Shown here in pieces: positions 1 to 5,508 of a stretch of DNA of 7,545 nucleotides. Origin of the DNA: Betaproteobacteria bacterium (GTDB lineage: Bacteria > Pseudomonadota > Gammaproteobacteria > Burkholderiales > Burkholderiaceae_C); NCBI GenBank assembly GCA_009923895.1, contig RFSP01000085.1, forward strand, positions 1 to 7,545, in the 5' to 3' direction. The notes under the pieces are model-generated. The model saw only the letters and a list, made by a program, of their open reading frames with translations, did no database searches and was not told the DNA's origin. Made by a program: the position numbers and the translations under genes. Position 1 is the stretch's first letter, and the number at the start of each line of letters is the position of its first letter.

Positions 1-287
1 CGCGTGATACGGGCGCCGAGCTGCACCAGGACATCAGGCGCCGTCCCGGCAGCCACGGGACGAAAGCCCGCAGCCTCCAGGGCCGGCCGGGCCCAGGCCT
101 CGAGCTGGTCGCTGTCGCGCCCTTGGGCTTGTTGGGAGGGCAGTCGCTCAAATGCGTAGGTCCCCCGAGGTCGATCCGCCGGCCAAGTGCCAAAGGTGGT
201 GACCTCGCACTCGACGGTGCGCAGTCCTGCGCATCCTGACAACGCCAGCACGCTGGCCGCCGCCAGCGACCATTCACGTCGATTCAT
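1..287 (-). CDS. Lipoprotein, DUF4136-like (partial, C-terminus outside window)
   Basis: The 95 complete codons visible encode the N-terminal part of a small lipoprotein. A short basic start (MNRREW) is followed by a hydrophobic Ala/Leu stretch and the lipobox L-S-G-C, with the lipidated Cys at residue 19, so the mature protein should be anchored in the outer or inner membrane facing the periplasm. The rest (a TYAFERLP segment near residues 43-50, then an AAGF...PDVLVQLGARI segment) resembles DUF4136 lipoproteins, whose function is unknown. The ATG overlaps the ttcA stop codon as ATGA, and a full AGGAGG ribosome binding site lies inside the end of ttcA, which fixes the start. It is the last visible gene of the left operon. 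The lipoprotein call is firm; the DUF4136 assignment is from memory of the family pattern and less certain. Confidence 0.72.
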   Translation of the reverse strand, partial: MNRREWSLAAASVLALSGCAGLRTVECEVTTFGTWPADRPRGTYAFERLPSQQAQGRDSDQLEAWARPALEAAGFRPVAAGTAPDVLVQLGARIT

Positions 288-1231
288 GTCGCCTCCTCAT
301 CGCTGAACGGTGGGAGGGTGAAGGAGACCGGCTGCTCGAGCGATGAGGGCGCGCAACCCTCGTCATCGTCAAAGGCCCGATCTCCCAACGGGTCCTCCAC
401 GCCAGTCGGTTGGAGTGTGGTGAAGGGATAGAGGTTGCGATCCATCAAGTGGGACGGCACCACGTGGCCCATGGAACGAAAGAGGTTGTCAATTCGACCC
501 GGGTACTGACGCTCCCAGTCGCGAATCATTTTTTTGACTTGGACGCGCTGCAGATTGTCCTGACTGCCGCACAGCGAACAAGGGATGATGGGGAAGGCCC
601 GAATGTGGGCCCAACGCTCCAAGTCCACCTCTGCCACGTAGGCCAGGGGACGGATGACCACGTGTTTGCCGTCATCGCTGACCAGCTTTGCTGGCATGCC
701 TTTGAGTCGTGCGCCAAAAAACATGTTCATCAGCAAGGTCACGACCATGTCATCGCGGTGATGACCCAGCGCGATTTTGGTGGCGCCCAACTCGCCAGCC
801 ACCCGGTAGAGAATGCCGCGCCGCAGGCGTGAACACAGGCTGCAGAGGGTCTTGCCCTCGGGCACAAGGCGCTTGACGATGGAATAAGTGTCTTGGTTCT
901 CGATGTGAAACGCCACGCCGCGCTGGCTCAGGTAATTGGGCAGCACATCCGCCGGAAAACCGGGCTGCTTTTGATCGAGATTGACCGCAACGATGTCAAA
1001 GTCAATGGGAGCGCGTTGACGCAGGGACAGCAGGATGTCCAACAGGGCATAGCTGTCTTTGCCACCGGACAGGCACACCATGACCTTGTCGCCGTTTTCG
1101 ATCATCTGAAAGTCGGTGATCGCCTGGCCGACCTGGCGGTGCAGCCGTTTGCTGAGCTTGTTGGACTCGAAGGCCGCCTTGCGGGCCAGCTTGTCTGTGT
1201 GGGGCTCTGGGGCAGAGGTGGACAGGTCCAT
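284..1231 (-). CDS. ttcA: tRNA 2-thiocytidine(32) synthetase TtcA
   Basis: TtcA is a cytoplasmic iron-sulfur, ATP-dependent enzyme that thiolates cytidine 32 in the anticodon loop of certain tRNAs. The 315-residue product carries the PP-loop ATP-binding motif SGGKDS at residues 55-60. The cysteine pair C130/C133 sits in the context CSLCSRLRRG, and a second pair C218/C221 is in IPCSLCGSQ. In the family, cysteines from these two motifs bind the [4Fe-4S] cluster. A GHHRDD motif lies at 156-161. Length and motif order match TtcA, and these motifs separate it from the related TilS and CTU1-type enzymes. The ATG at 1231 has only a weak ribosome binding site and follows the folB stop by 19 bases. 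The acidic, low-similarity last 35 residues or so are the normal variable end. The gene sits between folB and the lipoprotein in one operon. Confidence 0.96.
   Translation of the reverse strand: MDLSTSAPEPHTDKLARKAAFESNKLSKRLHRQVGQAITDFQMIENGDKVMVCLSGGKDSYALLDILLSLRQRAPIDFDIVAVNLDQKQPGFPADVLPNYLSQRGVAFHIENQDTYSIVKRLVPEGKTLCSLCSRLRRGILYRVAGELGATKIALGHHRDDMVVTLLMNMFFGARLKGMPAKLVSDDGKHVVIRPLAYVAEVDLERWAHIRAFPIIPCSLCGSQDNLQRVQVKKMIRDWERQYPGRIDNLFRSMGHVVPSHLMDRNLYPFTTLQPTGVEDPLGDRAFDDDEGCAPSSLEQPVSFTLPPFSDEEAT
292..297 (-). promoter_or_regulatory. Shine-Dalgarno site (AGGAGG) for the lipoprotein gene
   Basis: On the minus strand AGGAGG lies four bases upstream of the ATG at 287, inside the last codons of ttcA. 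It is the strongest ribosome binding site in the window. It suggests the lipoprotein is translated efficiently from its own initiation site despite the 4-base overlap with ttcA. Confidence 0.75.
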
Positions 1232-1250
1232 TTGGAGTCTTAAAGGTGTC

Positions 1251-1655
1251 TCAAACCGGGTTCAGGCCAAACACTTCGACCCCCACGCCTTCGCAATCGG
1301 GATACACATCGGGCTTTTCCGTGGACACCCGCGCGGCGCGAACCTTGGGATGCCCCAAAAAGGTCTGCAGCAAATCGTCGACCAAGGTCTCTTGGAGTTG
1401 AATATGGCCTTGAGAGACCCGCTGTGCAATGCAGCGACGGATGAAGTCGTAATCGACCACCTCGTGCAATTGATCCGCCTGTGGCGTGCTCAGGGCCAGG
1501 GGCACATAAAGGTCCACATTCACCAAGACGCGCTGGGGGCCCAAATGCTCGAAGTCATGCACACCCAAGCGCACTTGCACCTCGTAATTGCGCAAGAAAA
1601 GGCGGCGGCACCCCGACAACGCGGGATGGAGCAAAGACAAAGTGGAGGAAGTCAT
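1251..1655 (-). CDS. folB: Dihydroneopterin aldolase FolB
   Basis: FolB cleaves 7,8-dihydroneopterin to 6-hydroxymethyl-7,8-dihydropterin plus glycolaldehyde in folate synthesis, in the cytoplasm; some homologues also epimerise the substrate. The 134-residue product has the family segments in order: LRNYEVQVRLGVHDFE (21-36), VVDYDFI (66-72), LQETLVDDL (87-95) and STEKPDVYPDCEGVGVEVF (111-129). By analogy with the Staphylococcus aureus enzyme, E36, Y69, E89 and K114 are the likely substrate and catalytic residues. I chose the ATG at 1655. A TTG at 1670, overlapping the stop of the upstream reductase gene as TTGA, would add five residues (MNPLL). Neither start has a clear ribosome binding site, so initiation may depend on translation of the upstream gene. 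Its position beside a pteridine-reductase-like gene supports a pterin role. Confidence 0.93.
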   Translation of the reverse strand: MTSSTLSLLHPALSGCRRLFLRNYEVQVRLGVHDFEHLGPQRVLVNVDLYVPLALSTPQADQLHEVVDYDFIRRCIAQRVSQGHIQLQETLVDDLLQTFLGHPKVRAARVSTEKPDVYPDCEGVGVEVFGLNPV

Positions 1656-1666
1656 GAGCAGGGGGT

Positions 1667-2452
1667 TCAATGGGGACCGCGGGCAAGAAACATCACATCC
1701 CGCGATTGCCCTTGAAGATGTTGTCCACCATCCACCAGCAAGGTGGTGCCGGTGATGGCGGGAGATTGCAGAAGGAAACGCACACTTTGTGCAATGTCTT
1801 GGGGTGTGGAAGAGCGCTGCAAGGGGGTCATGCGGTGTGCGCGATCAAATTCTTCGGGGCTCATGTCGCCTGACAACAGCGTCACACCGGGTGCGACCCC
1901 ACACACACGCACCCAAGGCGCCAGCGCCTGGGCAAGCATGGTGGTGGCCGACTCCAAAGCCGCCTTGGACAAGGTGTAAGAAAAATAGTCTGGATTTGGG
2001 TTCCACAGCTTCTGGTCCAGCAAATTGACCACGCATGCAGCTGTGGGAGACGGGGTGCCGCTCGACTTTCTGAGCTGATGAAGCCCTTGCGCCAGCACCA
2101 CCGCCGCCGCCGCATTGGTGGCCATTTGCTCGTGCAAGGTGCGATAACTGAAGGTCTGCAAATCGTCGTAAGAGAAGGCAGAGGCGTTGTTGACCACGGC
2201 ATCCAAATGGCCAAAGTATTGAGCGACGTCGAGCGTGAGTTGTCGGGCCGCCGATTCCTGGCTCAGATCGGCTTGAAACGCCTGTGCCTGTGCGCCTGCG
2301 GCCCGCGCCGCATCGACCACTTCTTGGGCTTCGGACGCAGAGCTGTGAAAGTGCACGGCCACATCGAACCCATGGTGAGCCAGATCCAAGGCAATGGTGC
2401 GGCCCACCCGACGGGCGGCACCGGTGACAAGGGCAACAGGCCGATGGCTCAT
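1667..2452 (-). CDS. Pteridine reductase-like short-chain dehydrogenase (FolM/PTR1 type)
   Basis: This 261-residue NAD(P)H-dependent SDR has an N-terminal Rossmann fold with TGAARRVG at residues 10-17. That is the TGxxxRxG form typical of pteridine reductases, not the usual TGxxxGxG. NNAS follows at 88-91. The usual catalytic serine is replaced by aspartate: D146 (in LLDQK), Y159 and K163 have the same spacing as the Asp181-Tyr194-Lys198 triad of Leishmania PTR1. VAPG at 186-189 and an ITGTTLLVDGG segment near 233-243 complete the SDR core. Known members (PTR1, E. coli FolM) reduce dihydrobiopterin, dihydromonapterin or dihydrofolate. The product probably makes a tetrahydropterin or tetrahydrofolate, which fits its place directly upstream of folB. 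The ATG at 2452 has no clear ribosome binding site. Substrate is inferred; a generic SDR annotation remains possible. Confidence 0.88.
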   Translation of the reverse strand: MSHRPVALVTGAARRVGRTIALDLAHHGFDVAVHFHSSASEAQEVVDAARAAGAQAQAFQADLSQESAARQLTLDVAQYFGHLDAVVNNASAFSYDDLQTFSYRTLHEQMATNAAAAVVLAQGLHQLRKSSGTPSPTAACVVNLLDQKLWNPNPDYFSYTLSKAALESATTMLAQALAPWVRVCGVAPGVTLLSGDMSPEEFDRAHRMTPLQRSSTPQDIAQSVRFLLQSPAITGTTLLVDGGQHLQGQSRDVMFLARGPH

Positions 2453-2458
2453 GGTTTT

Positions 2459-2464
2459 TACAAT
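2459..2464 (+). promoter_or_regulatory. Candidate -10 element (TACAAT) for the methyltransferase gene
   Basis: TACAAT matches five of six bases of the sigma-70 -10 consensus and lies in the 19-base gap between the two divergent genes. I see no good -35 hexamer at 16-18 bases spacing. If it is used, transcription would begin at about 2471, next to the ATG at 2472, giving an almost leaderless message. This is a weak call. Confidence 0.25.
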
Positions 2465-2471
2465 GCGGTCA

Positions 2472-3569
2472 ATGGCTGAATTTCAAACCGACAGTGTATC
2501 GACCGCCTTGACTGCCCGCATCGTCGAGGACATTGCCGCCCATGGTGGCTGGATTTCGTTTGAGCGGTTCATGCAAGCGGCCTTGTACACGCCCGGCCTG
2601 GGGTATTACGCCCGCGGCACCTTGCCTTTTGGACACTTGCCTTCGGGGGGCAGCGATTTTGTCACTGCGCCTGAATTGTCCCCGTTATTCGGACGGTGCC
2701 TGGCCGTTCAGGTTGAGGAGGCGTTATCGGCTTGCCAGGCGCACGAGGTGATTGAGTTTGGCGCCGGATCGGGCGCATTGGCCGAGCAGCTTTTGAGAGC
2801 CCTCGACTCCAGCGTACAGCGCTACACCATTGTCGAGGTGTCGGCGGGGTTGCAACAGCGTCAACGCGAACGCTTGGCCCCCTGGGGGAGTCGGATCCGG
2901 TGGGTGTCTCAATGGCCCAGCGATATCCATGGGGTGGTTGTGGGCAACGAAGTCTTGGACGCCATGCCGGCCACGCTGCTCACCTTTGACGGTGAACAAT
3001 GGCTGGAACGCGGTGTGGCGGTGCACGAGGGGGTGTTGATGTTCGCCGACCGGCCGACCCCCCTGAGGCCGCCCGTCGACGGTCCATGGCCGGCTGGCAC
3101 GGTGACTGAAATTCAACCCCAGGCCCGGGCTTTCATGACAGGTCTGGCCCAGCGTTTGACACGCGGCATGGCGCTGTTGATCGACTACGGCTTTCCTGAG
3201 GCGGAGTTCTACCATCCGCAGCGCAGTTCAGGGACCTTGATGTGCCACCGTGCCCATCAGTCCGATGGGGATCCACTGCGAGACGTGGGGCTCAAGGACA
3301 TCACGGTTCATGTGGACTTCACCGCCATGGCCTTGGCTGCACAGGACGCGGGCGCTGACGTGCTGGGCTACACGAATCAGGCGAATTTTCTACTCAATTG
3401 CGGCCTGGACCGTGAGCTGGCGCAGGCCGATGCGATCCAGCGGTCCCGGGCGCAATTGCTGATGGCCGAGCACGAGATGGGCGAGTTGTTCAAGGTGTTG
3501 GCGATTGGTCGGGGGCTGCATTTGGATCCCCTGGGGTTTGTTCGAGGGGATCGGATGCACCGGCTGTAA
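2472..3569 (+). CDS. MidA/NDUFAF7-like class I SAM-dependent methyltransferase
   Basis: This 365-residue protein belongs to the COG1565/DUF185 methyltransferase family. Its mitochondrial relative NDUFAF7 (MidA) dimethylates an arginine of the complex I subunit NDUFS2; the bacterial target is not established. The family segments are visible in order: YTPGLGYYARG (39-49), SDFVTAPELSPLFG (61-74), the SAM-binding motif EFGAGSG (95-101), GNEVLDAMP (158-166), TEIQP (212-216), LIDYGF (236-241), HVDFT (280-284), GYTNQANFL (299-307), MGELFKV (336-342) and the C-terminal GFVRGDRMHRL. I chose the ATG at 2472; an ATG at 2463 would add three residues. Reading further upstream would run into the divergent reductase gene. 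No ribosome binding site is evident. It is the only plus-strand gene, and its end overlaps the end of cca by 80 bases. Confidence 0.92.
   Translation: MAEFQTDSVSTALTARIVEDIAAHGGWISFERFMQAALYTPGLGYYARGTLPFGHLPSGGSDFVTAPELSPLFGRCLAVQVEEALSACQAHEVIEFGAGSGALAEQLLRALDSSVQRYTIVEVSAGLQQRQRERLAPWGSRIRWVSQWPSDIHGVVVGNEVLDAMPATLLTFDGEQWLERGVAVHEGVLMFADRPTPLRPPVDGPWPAGTVTEIQPQARAFMTGLAQRLTRGMALLIDYGFPEAEFYHPQRSSGTLMCHRAHQSDGDPLRDVGLKDITVHVDFTAMALAAQDAGADVLGYTNQANFLLNCGLDRELAQADAIQRSRAQLLMAEHEMGELFKVLAIGRGLHLDPLGFVRGDRMHRL
3490..3569. other. Tail-to-tail overlap of the MidA-like gene and cca (80 bases)
   Basis: The plus-strand methyltransferase stops at 3569 and the minus-strand cca stops at 3490, so 80 bases code on both strands. 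The methyltransferase side keeps family-like sequence (LGFVRGDRMHRL at the end). The Cca side is a Pro/Asp/Ala/Thr-rich tail beyond the usual domain. The registers place first codon bases opposite first bases, and third bases of each gene opposite second bases of the other. There is no room for a terminator between the two genes. Confidence 0.9.
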
Positions 3570-4818
3570 AAGCCTGCAACGCCTCCAAACGCGCTTGCCG
3601 CACGGCCAGGCCCAGCGCGGGCCCCTGGAGCCCTTGGGCCACAGCGCGCTGCACCACGGGCTCGGTGTTCACCGACAGGGCGCATGTCAGGGCCTGGGTC
3701 AAACGGGTCCTGGGCAGATAGGGCCGATCCTCCAGGCCCTGGCGTCCTTTGGCATCACATTCGCAAGCCTGCAACACCTCGACAAATCGCTGCGGGCGCC
3801 GCAGGGCGTCACATCGCTCGAGCAGGCGCAAAATGGCCTGCGCCCCCAGCCCTTCGCTTCGATGGATGTGGCCGTGCTCTCGGGCCACCACGTCGGCCAG
3901 GGCCCGACACTCCGTGCCCACTTTGAGACGATCAGCCACCTGTTGCGCGAGTTTGGCACTGCGTTGCTCATGGCCCAAGTGGCGTGGCCACTGGGAGGGC
4001 GGTGTGCTTCCTTTGCCCAGATCGTGCATCAAGCAGGCCCATCGCACAGCCAGGGAGGTTTGCGCCTTTGCGCATTGGTTCAACACCATCAGCAGGTGTT
4101 CTCCCGTGTCCACCTCGGGGTGATGCGCCGGGCTTTGAGGAACGCCCCACAGCCGGTCGACTTCGGGCAAAAGCCTGTTTAACGCGCCACAGTCCTTGAG
4201 CACCTGCAATATGCGAGCGGGGTGGGCTTCCATCAAACCCTTGGAGAGCTCTTGCCAAACGCGCTCGGCCACAAGGGCATCGACTTCACCTTCGTGCACC
4301 AATTGGCGCATCAGGTTCAGGGTGTCTGGATGCACTTGAAAGGTGTTGAATCGCGCTGCAAAACGGGCGGTGCGCAGCAAACGAACGGGGTCCTCGGCAA
4401 AGGCGGGGGACACGTGACGCAGCACGCCATCGCGCAGATCACGAGCGCCTTGAAATGGATCGATCAAAGTGCTGTCGTCAGCCATTGCCATGGCGTTGAT
4501 GGTGAGATCACGACGGGCAAGGTCTTGCTCGAGGGTGACCTCGGGTGCCGCATGAAACGTGAACCCGTGATAACCCCGGCCTGATTTGCGCTCCGTGCGG
4601 GCCAGCGCATATTCTTCGCGGGTGTGCGGATGCAAGAACACCGGAAAATCTTTGCCCACCGGCTGAAATCCTGCGGCCAGCATTTCTTCGGGTGATGACC
4701 CCACCACCACCCAGTCCCGGTCCACCGAGGCGCGCCCCAACAGGGCATCACGCACGCAGCCTCCCACCCGATAGCAGCGTCCGCTCAGCCGTTGTGCCGG
4801 GTCATCGAGTTGGGTCAT
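3490..4818 (-). CDS. cca: Multifunctional CCA tRNA nucleotidyltransferase
   Basis: Cca adds or repairs the 3'-terminal CCA of tRNAs in the cytoplasm without a nucleic acid template. The 442-residue product shows the class II nucleotidyltransferase core: GGCVRD at 19-24, the metal-binding D33/D35 pair in DRDWVVVG, RRDLTINAM at 102-110 and EDPVRLLRTARFAARF at 142-157. It continues into the HD domain with H265-D266 in MHDLGKG, so it is the long gammaproteobacterial/betaproteobacterial form with phosphohydrolase activity, very like E. coli Cca (412 residues). The ATG at 4818 overlaps the upstream GST stop as ATGA; no strong ribosome binding site is seen, which points to translational coupling. 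Reading upstream of this ATG only adds a GST-antiframe sequence. The last 25 residues or so (rich in Pro, Asp, Ala, Thr) lie in the overlap with the methyltransferase gene and exceed the usual length. Confidence 0.96.
   Translation of the reverse strand: MTQLDDPAQRLSGRCYRVGGCVRDALLGRASVDRDWVVVGSSPEEMLAAGFQPVGKDFPVFLHPHTREEYALARTERKSGRGYHGFTFHAAPEVTLEQDLARRDLTINAMAMADDSTLIDPFQGARDLRDGVLRHVSPAFAEDPVRLLRTARFAARFNTFQVHPDTLNLMRQLVHEGEVDALVAERVWQELSKGLMEAHPARILQVLKDCGALNRLLPEVDRLWGVPQSPAHHPEVDTGEHLLMVLNQCAKAQTSLAVRWACLMHDLGKGSTPPSQWPRHLGHEQRSAKLAQQVADRLKVGTECRALADVVAREHGHIHRSEGLGAQAILRLLERCDALRRPQRFVEVLQACECDAKGRQGLEDRPYLPRTRLTQALTCALSVNTEPVVQRAVAQGLQGPALGLAVRQARLEALQAFTAGASDPLEQTPGDPNAAPDQSPTP
3525..3552. 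repeat. Inverted repeat in the convergent overlap
   Basis: GATCCCCT (3525-3532) pairs perfectly with AGGGGATC (3545-3552) across a 12-base loop. An alternative small CCCC-T-GGGG palindrome lies inside it. No T-rich tract follows on either strand, so it is not a standard intrinsic terminator, though an RNA hairpin here could slow polymerases arriving from either side. Confidence 0.4.
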
Positions 4819-5492
4819 CGATGGGTCCGGTAAGGTTCGTCTTCGGCAATGAACTGGTGCTCTTGCTGTGCTTGTAGGGTCCACTGGCGCACCGACGCGA
4901 GTGAGACGATGCGCTCCACGTAACCGCGAGCGGTGGCCGACAGGGGAAGGCCGTAGGTTTGAAGCCGTGTGCACACGGGTGCGAAGAAAGCATCGGCGGC
5001 ACTGAAGGCGCCCAAGAGAAATGGCCCACCATGGGTTTGCAGGCCATCAGACCACAGGGCTTCGATGCGCGCCATGTCTTTGCGCACTCCGGGCTGTTCC
5101 GCCCAGATTCGAGCACCCACTTCGGGCAGTTGAGCCTCCAGATTCATGGGGCAATGGGTGCGAAGCGCCGAAAATCCGCTGTGCATTTCTGCACTGATGC
5201 TGCGACCTCGGGCGCGTTCGCGCTGCCCGGTGGGCCACACGCCATGGCCAGGAAACTTTTCGTGCAGGTATTCGGCGATGGCCAGGGTGTCCCAAACCGC
5301 GAATCCCTCATCGACCAGGACGGGGACCTTGCCGGCCGGATTCACCTGGGTCACCGTCTGATAGAAGGACGATTGCGGTGAAAAATCAAAGGGCACCATG
5401 ACCTCTTCGAATTCCATTCCCAACTCGGTCATGAGCACCCAGGGCCGCATCGACCACGACGAGTAGTTCTTGTTGCCAATGTAGAGTTTCAT
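4815..5492 (-). CDS. Glutathione S-transferase family protein
   Basis: This 225-residue cytoplasmic protein has a glutathione S-transferase layout. The N-terminal thioredoxin-like half (about 1-80) starts MKLYIGNKNYSSWSMRPW. The serine/tyrosine cluster at 10-14 is where the glutathione-activating hydroxyl residue is expected. VPVL at 56-59 holds the conserved cis-proline P57, and WDT at 67-69 replaces the usual glutamate-serine glutathione contact. The helical C-terminal half includes FSAADAFFAPV (163-173), the N-capping box region of GSTs. Substrate cannot be predicted; many such proteins are conjugation or dehalogenation enzymes or have unknown roles. The ATG at 5492 has a GGAG site eight bases upstream, which favours it over a longer reading from 5666 that would overlap the NDUFA9-like gene. 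It follows that gene by 16 bases and overlaps cca by 4. Confidence 0.93.
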   Translation of the reverse strand: MKLYIGNKNYSSWSMRPWVLMTELGMEFEEVMVPFDFSPQSSFYQTVTQVNPAGKVPVLVDEGFAVWDTLAIAEYLHEKFPGHGVWPTGQRERARGRSISAEMHSGFSALRTHCPMNLEAQLPEVGARIWAEQPGVRKDMARIEALWSDGLQTHGGPFLLGAFSAADAFFAPVCTRLQTYGLPLSATARGYVERIVSLASVRQWTLQAQQEHQFIAEDEPYRTHR

Positions 5493-5500
5493 GAGGGGCA

Positions 5501-5504
5501 CTCC
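5501..5504 (-). promoter_or_regulatory. Ribosome binding site (GGAG) for the GST gene
   Basis: GGAG on the minus strand lies eight bases before the ATG at 5492, in the short gap after the NDUFA9-like gene. It decides between this start and the far-upstream in-frame start at 5666. Confidence 0.6.
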
Positions 5505-5508
5505 AGCG

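Noticed and set aside
2394..2471. In-frame upstream extension of the methyltransferase into the reductase gene
   Set aside because: The extra residues are Arg-rich antisense translation of the reductase Rossmann motif. The family begins near MAEFQTDS.
2458..2486. Minus-strand promoter TTGAAA - 17 bases - TTGTAA for the reductase operon
   Set aside because: The -35 match is good, but the -10 hexamer matches the consensus at only two of six positions, so it is not listed as a feature.
3562..3574. Short GGCT/AGCC hairpin at the methyltransferase stop as a terminator
   Set aside because: The stem is only four base pairs, no T tract follows, and it lies inside the cca coding region.
3505..4182. 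225-codon plus-strand open frame antisense to cca
   Set aside because: It mirrors a well-supported cca coding region, has a His/Gln/Gly-rich composition typical of high-GC antisense frames, and shows no recognisable domain.
4819..4974. In-frame upstream extension of cca giving a 494-residue protein
   Set aside because: The extra 52 residues are Arg/Pro-rich, unlike any Cca N-terminus, and overlap the end of the GST gene. The ATG at 4818 overlaps the GST stop and places the GGCVRD motif at a normal distance from the start.
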